A model generated the notes under the pieces. That model was given only the letters and a program-made list of their open reading frames with translations. It was not told where the DNA came from and ran no database searches. A program made the translations under genes and the position numbers. From Limnephilus marmoratus (Eukaryota; Arthropoda; Insecta; Trichoptera; Limnephilidae), in assembly GCA_917880885.1 (NCBI GenBank), contig OU862919.1, forward strand, positions 14,588,001 through 14,652,000: a stretch of 64,000 nt of DNA, read 5' to 3'. Positions 1-9,233 of the stretch are shown piece after piece. Positions within the stretch are counted from its first letter, which is position 1, and every line of letters starts with the position of its first letter.

Positions 1-505
1 AAAGTGTTCTCATTCGAGGAAGTTGTTCTTGTTCTTGGATCTAGTGGAGAGTGGAGAGACCACACTTATGTAGGGGAACATACATTAGAAAGGAAAAGCA
101 AAGTCAAACACGTTTCGACAGCCTTCTGGCAAGCCACAGTCAGTCCCGACGAGAGACAGTGAGCTGTGGGACGGGAAGGTGATCCTTCAAACCCTTCACA
201 CTGTCCCCGACGGCACAGTGGCCAGACGTGACCTCTATGAAGATGGTGGGATAGTGGAGAAGAGACTTGAGAAAGAGAAAAACCCAGGGGACTAAGGAAC
301 CCACTTCTGCCGACAAGAGAACTGGAGATCAGGGTCGAAGGGAACCTTCCGCTACCGCTACCGCTGTTTCAAGGGTGGTGCAGTGTAGAAAACCAAGCAA
401 TTACAAAAAACAGGCACCACCTGTGCCAAGCAGGGACAAGGGGCTATTCCACCCCCTTATGGGGAAAGTGTAACAATACAGACGAAGAATCGAAGAAAGA
501 CTGAA
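1..505 (+). repeat. Dispersed repeat, copy 1 (unknown family)
   Basis: This moderately GC-richer block ends in a stretch at about 435-475 (AGCAGGGACAAGG, then ACCCCCTTATGGGG) that has a clear counterpart at about 18,025-18,075 (AGCAGGGACGAGG, then ACCCCCATATGGGG). I see this as two copies of one repeat family. A 68-codon frame at 267-473 lies in it, but it has no recognisable domain and I do not call it a gene. It could be the 3' part of a retroelement. Nothing further can be said from the sequence. Confidence 0.45.
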
Positions 506-925
506 ATATTAAAAGATTTCAGTAAGTATCATTCCTAGAAGAAAAGCGAAGAAGTTCATAAGGTTATAACCTATTTTATATCACCAAGGCGATAACTACA
601 TAAGTAAATAAAAATACTCAGTCAATAATATGTAGTTATTAAGACAATAGAAGCGCAGCAAAATAAGTAAAAATATTTAACAAAGTCACATAGGTACTTA
701 CTTAGCATAAATTAATCATAGCATACGATTCAAAACATTTCTAATTCCCAAGGACACTAGTCTATGCAGGAGCAGCACACCTTTAGGTAGTAGGTATATC
801 TGTATAACATATAAAAATATGTTTGCTTGGGGATAAATGAGTATTATGAGATGTCTATGTATCCAGGCGCCCTTAAGCTGATTTTTCACGAAAACGGCGC
901 TAAGTACATAAATTAGCTGAATATT
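506..925. other. AT-rich spacer, nothing recognised
   Basis: No gene, tRNA or element end was seen here. Confidence 0.5.
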
Positions 926-929
926 AGTG

Positions 930-1040
930 ACAGAACCGAAGGTTCGGTTTTGGTTTCGGTTTCGGCAAGTTTCGGCAAAAAAAATCTAGTTTCGGTTTCG
1001 GCAGAAAATCTGTCGAACCTTCGGCCGAACCGAAACTCTG
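930..1040. repeat. TTTCGG-rich repeat, copy 1
   Basis: The hexamer family GGTTTCGGTTTCGG recurs on both strands with short inverted parts (GAACCTTCGG and CCGAAGGTTC). The same kind of block recurs at 11,726-11,812. It looks like a small dispersed or microsatellite-derived repeat. Confidence 0.55.
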
Positions 1041-1224
1041 CATTCGTGAATTATCGCGCGTCGTTCGGCTGACTTTGGGTGAGTTCTTGGCTCGTGTGTC
1101 ACCCGCCATCATCAGCTGAGTTCGCCGGTCGGTCCGGCGTGATTGTGTTGTGTTATGTTAGTTTATGTGTTACTTCTCGAGCATAGTGATTTTTTAATGT
1201 TCTTTTTATGAATACCTCACAAGT

Positions 1225-1440
1225 CCCAAGGTCCCAGCTGTTCCCGTCTGAAGTGCGACTAAGGCATCCCCAATTGGGGTATGTTGTGGGGATGAAGGTA
1301 GTGGGGAGGGGAAGGAGATGGGGACGAGGAAGATGGAGAAGTAACTACCTGACTATTCAGATGATGGCTAAAGCCATTTCAAGCAACTTTTCAATTCCGA
1401 ATTGTGGTCTTACACCAGGTTGATATACAGGGTGGTAAGG
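1225..1440 (+). repeat. Dispersed repeat family R1, copy 1
   Basis: Shared landmarks with 7,735-7,930 (+) and 37,280-37,480 (-): a TCTGAAG start, a GGGATGAAG/GGGGAGGGGAAG purine block, TATTCAGAT, AAAGCCATTTCAA and GGTGGTCTTACACCAGG. Three copies on two strands establish a dispersed family. It has no coding frame I recognise. A short retroposon is possible. Confidence 0.6.
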
Positions 1441-1794
1441 TGGTCCAGGCCTACATAGTAATTTTTTTTTTAAAATATAGATGTAGCCACCCATTTAATT
1501 TGTTACACCTACTATTAATATTATGTGTAAAAAAATTCAGCCCCCTATCTTATATACAAGGGGGTGCTCATCAAATTAGAAGTTCCTGACAAAAATTCTG
1601 GATTTTAAGTAAAACACGTAATTTAAGGTTTATTAATATTACAAGTATTTTAGTCAAATAAGTATAAAACGTATTTAAATTTGAACAAAATTTGGTAACA
1701 AAGCAATAATTAACATAATATTAGTCGCAATCTTTCAAAACTATGTTTGTTAACTCCTTTTTGAATGTTTCAGTAGAAACGATTTTTCTGTTTT
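1441..1794. other. AT-rich spacer
   Basis: Nothing recognised before the hAT element that follows. Confidence 0.5.
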
Positions 1795-2117
1795 GTTCAA
1801 CGCAGTCCTGGATTTGTCAATAGGCCTTATAGGCCGCGGCCTAGGGGCGGCAGAGTTCAGGGGGCGGCGCTCGCTCGCTTTGGTAAACCGTCAATTTTGT
1901 GTACGATTATAAACAACAATAAAAAAGTCACGGTTAGAGTTTTCAATCTATTAACCTTTAGACGCCCCTCCAGACGTACGGGACCGCGGATTTGTGTCGT
2001 TCAATGCCCAACAGTCCAATTCGGGACCGGTGATTATAGTGCGAATATTTCACAAAAAAGGCTTTGGCATTGGGCTACCTATATTGCACGAGTGTATAAG
2101 GGGAGAAATAGGTGTAG

Positions 2118-2505
2118 GCAGTAGCGTAGCTAGCATGGGAAGCATCCGGGGCGGATGTCACCACCCGGGGCATGGTGTCACCCCCCCCCCCTCCCCTGTT
2201 AAAGTTAACTTGAGAAAAAAAAACAAAACGCTAATTTCGACTTCATAAAATTGGTCGAGGGGGTGGCTAGAGAATTTAAGATTTCTCCACAAACATAGGC
2301 TATGTTCGCCTATAAAAAGACCTAGACACAAAATTCGGGGCACTCCACGGGGAACACATGAAAGAAAATAAATAACAGACCGTGATCATGTATACAATAC
2401 TTTGGTGACAATATCCTTCGTATTTTTTTTTCCACGGTCGAGTGTCACCGCCCTGTCGAGTGGCACCCGGGGCGGACCGCCCCCCCCGCCATCGCGCCTC
2501 CACCC
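2118..2505. repeat. GC-rich hAT-type MITE-like insert
   Basis: It begins CAGTAGCGTAGCTAGC, a form typical of hAT termini. It carries GGGGCGGATGTCACC near the left and GGCACCCGGGGCGG near the right. The right boundary and TSD are not clear, so the extent is approximate. Confidence 0.4.
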
Positions 2506-2700
2506 CAAGGAAAAAAAACATTTTTTAAAAAATGGGTGAACTTTCAACACTTAGAAAAAGCTCAGCTTAGATTTAGAAGACGATTTAGTTCAGGAATGGG
2601 TACGCTTTCAAGGTCACGTTTCCTCTAATAAGACGGCAGCGAAACCTGAATCTCCATCATTACTGAATCTTTTTAAGGAAAGTTTTTGAGGAAACCATTT

Positions 2701-2832
2701 CTGTACAACGTTTACCCAAACTTGGATATAGCTCTCCGCATCGCACTTCGCACACCGGCCACAAATTGTTCTGGAGAAAGGAGTTTTTCCTGTTTAAAGC
2801 GAGTGAAGAAATACCAAAGGTTTTCATTTTAG
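2701..2832 (+). pseudogene. hAT transposase C-terminal dimerisation region (fragment)
   Basis: One plus-strand frame from 2701 reads a 43-residue tail ending in a TAG stop. It contains YPNLDIALRIALRTP and then SGERSFSCLK. The SGERSFS word followed by a basic LKRVKKY stretch is the signature of the hAT family C-terminal dimerisation domain, which in active elements holds transposase monomers together. It sits at the 3' side of the hAT element with a perfect TSD, in the expected orientation. The upstream catalytic (RNase H-like) part is not recognisable and a GC-rich insert interrupts the body, so this is a dead remnant. A minus-strand frame over 2660-2875 is its shadow. Confidence 0.75.
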
Positions 2833-3242
2833 CAAGAAGAACTTTATTCTTCGGATCTTCTATGCATAGAAGCAACTATGAAGCTAATGATTTTGTCAAA
2901 TAAAAAATCCCGTAAAAAATCGTAATTTTTTTTTCATGGTACGCCTTTTTTATTTTTCGAATAATTCATTCTTTATTTAATTTTTGAATACCTACTTAAG
3001 GTATATTTGAATATTTATTTTTAAAATTGCGCCTCACCTAATAAAAGCCTACAAGTGAGTGATCATGGTAGGTGGCAAGTGGCAACACCTAAGAAGGTGG
3101 AAAGGGGCGGCACAAATGAAGTGGCCTATACTGATGAAAAGTGTAAATACGGCCCTGGTTCAACGATGTGAAGTAAAGATTGCTTCTCTAATTTAAAATA
3201 AAACAATAACTTTGTAAACACCACTTTTATTTTTATACTTTA

Positions 3243-3283
3243 TGCCGACCGGGTTTCGCTACAACCGTAGCTTCATCAGGGCA
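3243..3283 (-). ncRNA. Hammerhead-ribozyme-like motif (left arm)
   Basis: Read on the minus strand: stem I TGCC pairing with GGCA; core CTGATGA; one extra A; stem II GCTAC/GTAGC with GGTT loop; core GAAA; a minimal stem III with a C-G pair and a short CCG-type loop; cleavage triplet GTC. The extra A before stem II departs from the textbook core but recurs in all family members here. Activity is not known. Confidence 0.65.
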
Positions 3284-3315
3284 GTATTATAGAGTACTCT
3301 AGAAGAGTATTATAC

Positions 3316-3356
3316 TGCCCTGATGAAGCTACGGTTGTAGCGAAACTCGGTCGGCA
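3316..3356 (+). ncRNA. Hammerhead-ribozyme-like motif (right arm)
   Basis: Plus strand: TGCC (3316-3319) can pair with GGCA (3353-3356). Core CTGATGA is at 3320-3326, extra A at 3327, stem II 3328-3332 with 3337-3341, GAAA at 3342-3345, one-pair stem III with TCG loop, and triplet GTC ending at 3352, the predicted cleavage site. It is the mirror of the motif at 3243-3283. Confidence 0.68.
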
Positions 3357-3860
3357 TAAAGTATAAAAATAAAAGTTATTGTTTTATTTTAAATTAATAA
3401 TGTCACATCACAAAGTATCCGCTTCATATGAACAAAGATTGCTTTTCTTCCTCATTCTTAGTGAGTATCGTGTTGTAATCTTCAAATAGTTTAACAACTC
3501 TCTCCGCTGTATCATTAACAACACGCAAATTTTTGACTCTGCTTTTGCCTTGAAGGTAATCAACATTGTTATTCTAACAGCCGTTGTGTCCAACCTATGC
3601 TCATCCGAAATCTCCGCTCAGCCCTGCTCAAATGCCCAAATACGCTGTGTCGAAACACAATGATCGTCCCACCACACTCAAATGTAAGGAAGGTAGCCGG
3701 GTGGATTAAAGTTGCTAAGGAAGACCTACTTATAAAAACTGACAACAGAGCGAACAAAAATCCGCGAAAACAATCGAGCTGTCAATGTCAAATTATCGTA
3801 ATTATCTGTCATCAGTTCACTCTTTTGTCGGCTTTTTTATTTGGTTTTTCAATTTGAAAT

Positions 3861-4037
3861 ATGAATCCTATATTGAATATAGTGAATATGGTTGAATGGG
3901 CAGATATGCTTGACGATAATATTGGATTATATAGGCGGCGGCAAGATGCCGATATAAATTTTATGGAAGTATTAAATGACGGCGATTTTTATAACCGCTT
4001 TAGGATGACAAACGCGTGTTTTTTTTATATGTTTTGA
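3861..4037 (+). pseudogene. Harbinger transposase N-terminal fragment
   Basis: A 58-codon frame starts at an ATG at 3861 and stops at 4037. Near its end it reads GDFYNRFRMTNACFF. This resembles the short block ahead of the catalytic domain in PIF/Harbinger transposases, where an F/Y-x-x-x-[YF]RM/L-[ST] motif is usual. The preceding residues are acidic. The frame breaks at once in a T-run and no DDE catalytic region is seen downstream, so the copy is dead or strongly deleted. Its place inside a TAA-flanked TIR pair supports the assignment. Confidence 0.6.
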
Positions 4038-4560
4038 GCCAAGTAGAAGATAATTTAACTTACGCAAGCGAAAGGTAAAGTTTTGACTTATTCGAGTGTC
4101 ATTTTTGTAATAATATGTGGAATATAATTAGCACTTGTCAGGTCTGAAAACCATTTATCTAATGTTTATTACCTATGCTTTATTTCTGTTTTAGAAACTG
4201 ACAAAATGACCTGCGACGAGGTAACTAGGTCTACAAGTCTCATTTTTTCGTTTGGCGTAAATTTTTTCGAACGCTTCGCCTTGTCCATTTTGAATACAAA
4301 ATTTCAACTGATTCTAATGTCAAACTTCAAACGCACGTAAACAAAAAAGTAAGTCAATTAACACCTTATTTTTAACATATTAAATACGTTTGTTTTAAAA
4401 ATGTAAAATGTCGGTTTATGTATTACACTATTTAAAATAAAATTTCTGTATAAATAATAAATAAAATTAATTAACGTTTCGGTATTAATTTAACATGTAA
4501 AGTTCCTAACTTGACGTCATTTTTTGGTGTACGAAAGCAAATGGGGCTACACATCGAGCG
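4038..4560. other. Interior of the Harbinger element, non-coding
   Basis: AT-rich; no frame with recognisable motifs. The expected DDE region is missing. Confidence 0.5.
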
Positions 4561-4821
4561 CTACGATCAAGTTGTTGGACACAGCTAAAATGGAGCATTT
4601 TTCTAACATACCTTAGCTTAGCGGCGCAAGGCGCTAGGCTCAGCTTCACTCGGATTAATCATCCGAAAATGTTGGACACAACGGCTGTAAGTCTCAGGAG
4701 GTAATTGCAAGAAAGAGGCGTTGATATCAAGAACTAAGAGGGTTTTCAACGTTCTTTGTGTTGCAAAAGCTTCTAATGTAACCTCTGAGGCAAGCTTAGC
4801 AGAATCACCTCATACTGAACG

Positions 4822-4858
4822 ATTACATTACGTTACATTACATTACATTACATTACGA
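4822..4858. repeat. ATTAC pentanucleotide microsatellite
   Basis: Short run of (CATTA/CGTTA) units. Confidence 0.8.
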
Positions 4859-5098
4859 CATCAGAATTTATTTTTTGAACAATGGCCTGTTTCTCAGCAT
4901 TAGATAGCTTCTCAGAAAACAAGGTAAATGCGACTAGTTCATCTGACAAATACCATAAGTGACGCTCTAAGACACCCCTAGCTGCTATACTGATTTCGGA
5001 ATCAATGGCTTCGTACAATTTTAAACTATTCCAAAGTATTAAATCATTTACTGGTGCATCTGCTGCCAAAGACGCTTCGATTCAAACTTTGGTGTAGA
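4848..5098 (-). pseudogene. C-terminal part of a split uncharacterised repeat-associated protein
   Basis: The minus strand reads a conserved-looking frame with APVNDLILWNSLKLYE, then HLWYLSDELVAFTLFSE and a NAEKQAIVQKI tail. It resembles, from memory, the C-terminal region of a widespread uncharacterised arthropod protein found in many copies per genome. No enzyme domain is known to me and I assign no function. The piece stops exactly where a hAT-ended insertion begins (5099). The N-terminal part of what looks like the same protein type lies on the same strand just beyond the other end of the insertion (10,219-11,000). There are in-frame stops just upstream, so it is a pseudogene. Confidence 0.55.
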
Positions 5099-5308
5099 CA
5101 GGGCTGGGCAAAATACATGCTTTGCTGTAATTGAAATACAAATTACAAAATACTTTTTCGCATGTATTTAAAATACGAAATACAAAATACTTTCAAGTCG
5201 TGTATTTGAAATACAAAATACAGTATTTTAACCATTTTTTAATTTCAAATACAAAATACAAATTACAAAATACATTTGGTTTTGGAAGAACCTTTGGTTC
5301 TTATCTAA

Positions 5309-5698
5309 TGGTAAGCCCACACTGCGGCCAACGTTCCAACTTCAAACGTTTGGACGATCGTGTGGAGGGGTGTTCGTGCGTTGAAAGTTCGAGTTGGAAG
5401 GTTGGAGTTCGCGTTGGCCCGGGATCGCCTTCGAGGCGATCCCGACAGCCAACTCACACGAACCAGCCTGCCGTAGCTGTCCACACCGTGCCGCGTACTA
5501 TTAAAATGACTATATTATTACGGAGAGTGGTATAACAATTGTTTGAAAACATGTCGTGCATATAAGTATATGATTATACGTACGTAATAATTGTAGGCAA
5601 CTGTAAAAGATACAGCGTAGCTACAGCTGTTTCATGTCCGCCATTTTGGAGTACGGAATTCGGGGTTGGAGGGTTGGCCGCAGCGACCACACCATGGA
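5309..5698. repeat. MITE family M1, copy 1
   Basis: Ends are inverted: ATGGTAAGCCCACACTGCGG on the left and the complement of CCATGGTGTGGTCGCTGCGG on the right. The interior shares ATTATTACGGAGAGTGGTA, AATTGTAGGCAACTG and ATGTCCGCCATTTTG-type words with 15,153-15,434. A perfect 10-bp hairpin lies at 5420-5444 (CGGGATCGCC with GGCGATCCCG). Confidence 0.65.
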
Positions 5699-6027
5699 AC
5701 TATGATTCTAAGGAAGCGGCATAAACATTTCGGAACCTATTATACCGCCAAAACCAGTGTAGCTGTCTCCATTTTCCGGCGGCGGGGAGTGGGGATACAG
5801 ACGGGGTTACCGCTTAGCGAGCGGGGGGAGGGTGAGCGCTTTACAGGGAAGGGCCGAACTGGTAATGGGCTCATTATTGAATTTATTTTTTAATTAAAAA
5901 ACGATCCTCAGTTTTTTTTCGTATTTTAAGCACAAAATATAATAGCCCATTACGTATTATTTGCTGAACTAATTTCTTTTTCATAATTAATAGTTTTCTT
6001 AGTTTTAACCACGTTTATTGTTTATAA

Positions 6028-6071
6028 AAAACCGACATATTTCCTGAGCAATGCTCACTTCCTCAGCGTTT
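6028..6071 (-). ncRNA. Decayed hammerhead-like motif
   Basis: Minus strand: AAACG, CTGAGGA, extra A, GTGAGC/GCTCAG stem II with a mismatched closing pair, GAAA, then triplet GTC and GGTTTT. The first stem I pair is G-G and stem II is imperfect, so it is probably inactive. The tail continues TATAAACAATAAACGTGG, as in other members of this family. Confidence 0.5.
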
Positions 6072-6089
6072 ACTTAATTAAAAAAAAAA

Positions 6090-7262
6090 AAGATTATGAA
6101 ATAACTACGGCATAAAATTAGAGAGTCAGCAACGCTCTCACTGAACAACTGTGTTGCTAATTTAACTTTCATTTTTTGATTTTGAAAATTTATATGTATC
6201 AGCCTCAATTTGTTCGCAGAATGTAATATTTTGTCATTTTGCATTTGATTTAAGCTTTCCAAATGATTCCATTTGGCTTCAATCTTATATTCATCAACTA
6301 TTACTTTTTGGCTTGAAAAGCGTTTCGAACTAATTTTATCATGTGGCAGGCATCTAAAAATATGCAAAAATCTTCTTTAGTAGATGGATGTTCGAAAAAA
6401 GTTTTTAATTGTGTAGGATCGAACGAACAGCCTAAAATTTGGCCATAAAAATGTTCGCCGGACACCCATCAAACGTTAAAGATACCACATCAATACCCGT
6501 AAGATGAATCTTTTCCAAACATTTACATACCAAATTTGCCCTTTGTTCACCGGAAATTCCATTTACTAAAAAAAAACCAACAGGCAACTTCCAACTATCA
6601 TTGATTGCCACAACCATTAAGACAAAGGCTTAAATGCCCTTGTCAGGCAATCGCCGTCTAACTTAGCACCCATGTCAATAAATCCATGGTAATTGGAGCC
6701 ATTAAATTCGACCCTAGTCATTATGGCCATTTCATCGATCACTAGTCCGCAGAGTATTTTTTTACTTGAAGCTTCAGCCTTCATCTTCAAAGCACGAAAT
6801 GCTTCCACTGTGAAACCAGCCTGGCCATCAATACTCTCGTACCACTTCCCAAGAGTCCTAGCGTGTGGCAAACATATATCAAAACTTATTTGTACTTAAT
6901 CGTTAGCTTTTGGAGAATAAAAATGTAAAGTTAGAGCAAACGATCTAAGGGCCGGGGAGAATTTTTTTTGTCGGTTTTCCTTTATTCTATAGCTGCCGGT
7001 TATAAAGTTCTCTACTGCTGATTGAAATTGACTCCAAGTCCGTAAACTCGTTTTCATTAACATGTTTACAAGGAGGTATATGTATAAGGTAAACATGTAT
7101 ATTGGTACATGTTTACCTTCTTGTAAACATGTTAAAATCCTCTGCAAACTGGCAATCTTTTTTAAGTGCCGTCTACGTGACGCTTTCAAACTTTTTAGCT
7201 CTTTTTTGCGTTCAATGAAGAGCGTTCTCCACTTCCTCGCTTCTAATCTAAGTTTTTTTTAC
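6090..7262 (-). pseudogene. P-element/THAP9-type transposase, degenerate
   Basis: Minus-strand blocks in consistent order match the P-element transposase family (THAP9-like). 7189-6896 has a basic, coiled segment. 6871-6617 carries PHARTLGKWYESIDGQAGF, then CGLVIDEMAI, whose Asp is in the position of the first catalytic acid of the RNase H-like fold. 6617-6432 carries AINDSWKLPVGFFLVNG and VVSLTFDG, with the second acid. 6367-6090 carries KVIVDEYKIEAKWNHLESL and QKMKVKLATQLFSESVADSL. In the family the protein binds and cleaves its own element ends. Here at least three frame changes and stops break it, the THAP zinc finger is not seen, and a nested palindrome lies in it at 7059-7133. No P-type terminal repeats were found. 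Confidence 0.78.
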
Positions 7263-7734
7263 GAGGAGTGTCTTCCACTTCATCGAGTAACTCATGTGAT
7301 CTATTGTAGGCTAATGGGTCTGCTGATTCAGTCGTAGGCTGAAAAAAAAATTGTATTAGATATCCAGCCCAATTCCGAATTTTTTAAAAGCGTTATTGCA
7401 ATAAAATATTAAGTACCTTTTCAATTGAAAGCGAAGGTACTGTATGTCTGTGCAATTTTATAAATCCTTTCTTAATTGTATAGAAGCAATCTTACGAAAA
7501 GTGATAGGAGCAAATGCGGGTTGATTTGATTGGAAACCAGTCATCACTCCGATTTAAGGCAACAACCCACTTTCTTTTTCTCTCAGGGTCTTTTGGAAAC
7601 CTTTAATAATAAAAAAATTATATTATTAAATTTTATGTATGTATATACATATACATACGTTCATACTGTACCCTTGAGGTGAATTTTAATTTTAAATCTA
7701 TTTATAAATATATATCACAAGAATCGAAACTGCT
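7263..7734. other. AT-rich stretch, nothing firm
   Basis: May include degenerate upstream exons of the P-element-like transposase, but no motif is readable. Confidence 0.4.
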
Positions 7735-7930
7735 TCCATCTGAAGCCAGAGAGACTATGGCATGTATGTTGTGAGGCTGAAGATGTGGGGAGGGGAAGAA
7801 GGTGGGGACGAGGAAGGTGGGGAAGTACCCGTCTTTTCAGATCTAGTCAACAAACAGCTGAAGCCATTTCAAGCCTAATTGGTGGTCTTACACCAGGGCG
7901 ATACTGAGAGTATGTTCCACCTGGAACGTG
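7735..7930 (+). repeat. Dispersed repeat family R1, copy 2
   Basis: Matches copy 1 at 1225-1440: TCTGAAGCC, GTGGGGAGGGGAAGAAGG, TTTTCAGAT, AAGCCATTTCAAGC and GGTGGTCTTACACCAGG. It runs on to ATGTTCCACCTGGAACG, which has a counterpart in copy 3. Confidence 0.65.
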
Positions 7931-8007
7931 CCGGAAATATATCTTATATTATTTTTTATTATAAAATGTTGAAAACACAAATCAATCGAATAAAATTTAT
8001 TTGCGCG

Positions 8008-8078
8008 CACCGGGATTTGAACCCGCGACCTCCAGATTGCTAGTAAAGAGCTGTACACCTCGACCACGGGGGCATGTC
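8008..8078 (-). repeat. tRNA-like sequence (SINE head or tRNA pseudogene)
   Basis: The minus strand has a box A-like TGGTCGAGGTGT and box B GGTTCAAATCC at tRNA-like spacing. The 5' end (GCCCCCG) cannot pair with the 3' end (TGCGCGC), so no acceptor stem forms and I do not call a functional tRNA. Confidence 0.6.
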
Positions 8079-8690
8079 AATGTGACTTTTACATAACAAT
8101 ACAGTGATTACATACTTTGAATTAACATTATAAACATATGTAAAAGGAGTGTTAAATTAGTAGGAAAAAAAACTAAAAATAACAGTGCAAAAAAGACAAA
8201 GTAAAAATGTTTAAAAATTAATAAGCTAAATGATAAAAAAAACATACCTATGATATGTGTAAATCTCAACTTTATATTTGTGCGTTATGATTAATAAAAA
8301 CATAAAAAATTTTAGGTAATTTTTAATTATTATAATTTAAGTTGACTGATTTGGCCCATTGGCAGTCGGAGTCACGTGATAATATCGGGCTCATGGCGAT
8401 GGCGGTTGAAATGAACACGCCGACAATTATAAAATGTATATTTAAGCTATGTTTAAACACTTACATGTGAAAGGTAATACCGTCTTTCTTCTTAAAGGTC
8501 TTCATAGAACTACTTTTAAAGAACTTTACGGCGCACTGGACTATTTTTCTATGTTTTATGAACGTTTTACTGGGAGCTCTATACGCGACCGAGGTGTAAA
8601 AGCCAATGCCAGCCGTCTAAAAACTGTTCGGTAAAGTTTTTGAAAAATCACACTTCGGGAGGGTGTGCACACTTTACATGCCGTCTCTCT
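8079..8690. other. Non-coding stretch inside the hAT-ended insertion
   Basis: AT-rich; no domain recognised in any frame. Confidence 0.45.
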
Positions 8691-8696
8691 AATATC

Positions 8697-8787
8697 CATA
8701 CTCTTAGGACCACACGATCGGCCAACCTTCCAACTCCGAACTAAGTTCGGAGTTGGAAGGTTGGCTTCAGTCTGGACGTAGCATAAG
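8697..8787. repeat. MITE family M1, deletion derivative with perfect hairpin
   Basis: A perfect inverted repeat of 22 bp with a single central base (8721-8742 and 8744-8765; arm GCCAACCTTCCAACTCCGAA plus CT). It is flanked by CCACACGATCG and the GTCTGGACGTAGCAT end seen in M1 copies. It looks like an M1 element reduced to its fused ends. Confidence 0.65.
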
Positions 8788-8949
8788 GGTGCGTTTCCAC
8801 AGAAACAAAGCTGACCAGAGTGAAACAGAGACCTGCAAAAATTGACCAATCGTATTGTTCAGAAGACACATCTCGTCTCCGCTCCACTTGTAAAGTTTTG
8901 TGGTATAGGACTTAGGTGTTAGATAATAATAATTATTATTTTAATAACA

Positions 8950-9233
8950 CTTGCTGGTTCTCGGCATCCGTTGCAATGCCATATTCAAATAAATAAATTG
9001 TTTCTCCCTGCATGTTCTTTCCCCGTTCCCCTCCCGCATCCCCTTCCCCTCCTGCGTTTCCCTTCCACCTTCCCCGCCTACCCTTTCGCCTCGCCCGCTC
9101 CCCCGTCCCGCCGACCCCCCTCCCGCGTTCAATATATTCACTCCCAGTACAGTTCACTTCAGTTTTTAAACAACTCGCGTGCCTATTAGCTATTACAATT
9201 TTTTTATTCAAATTTTCATTTTTCACATACTAA
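8950..9233 (-). mobile_element. Non-autonomous Helitron, minus strand
   Basis: Shares with the copies at 12.2 and 22.9 kb: GCACGCGAGTTGTTTAAA, a G/A-rich core, CAGGGAGAAACAATTT and a GGCATTGCAACG..GCCGAGAACCAGC end. The 3' terminus reads CAAG instead of CTAG. The 5' boundary is approximate. Confidence 0.7.

Larger units (their letters stand above)
1803..3157 (+). mobile_element. hAT DNA transposon, degenerate, perfect 8-bp TSD
   Basis: The element is bounded by the perfect 8-bp direct repeat GTTCAACG at 1795-1802 and 3158-3165. The left end starts CAGTCCTGGATTTGTC. The right end, read inward, starts CAGGGCCGTATTTACAC, so the terminal repeats are short and partly decayed. An 8-bp TSD with CAG-type ends is the hAT signature. 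A remnant of the transposase C-terminus lies on the plus strand at 2701-2832. A GC-rich, hAT-MITE-like insert interrupts the body at about 2118-2505. Confidence 0.85.
3190..3433. mobile_element. Palindromic hammerhead-bearing retroelement, 15-bp TSD
   Basis: The insertion is flanked by AAAGATTGCTTCTCT (3175-3189) and AAAGATTGCTTTTCT (3434-3448), a 15-bp direct repeat with one mismatch. Inside is a long inverted repeat, with arms at about 3189-3283 and 3316-3392. Each arm carries one complete hammerhead-type motif on its own strand. The arms end in AT-rich tails containing ATAAAAATAAAA, a feature shared with copies at 33.8, 36.0 and 37.0 kb. TSD length fits target-primed integration rather than a cut-and-paste transposase. 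Likely a Penelope-like-element terminal fragment or a retrozyme-like non-autonomous element. Confidence 0.7.
3578..4687 (+). mobile_element. PIF/Harbinger DNA transposon, degenerate, TAA TSD
   Basis: Terminal inverted repeats are perfect over at least 17 bp (left CAGCCGTTGTGTCCAAC at 3578-3594; right its complement at 4671-4687). Directly outside on both sides is TAA (3575-3577 and 4688-4690), the 3-bp TSD class used by PIF/Harbinger. Both ends also share a CATCCGAAA/TCATCCGA subterminal word. A plus-strand transposase N-terminal remnant lies at 3861-4037. Confidence 0.8.

Noticed and set aside
267..473. Small host gene (68 codons)
   Set aside because: Lies in a dispersed repeat; the second copy at 17.9-18.1 kb does not keep the same frame.
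5131..5535. 134-codon frame next to the hAT end
   Set aside because: It runs through AAATACAAAATAC subterminal repeats and then a MITE; composition artefact.
8008..8078. Functional tRNA on the minus strand
   Set aside because: Box A and B-like words are present, but the acceptor st em cannot form and the anticodon stem is imperfect; treated as SINE/pseudo-tRNA.
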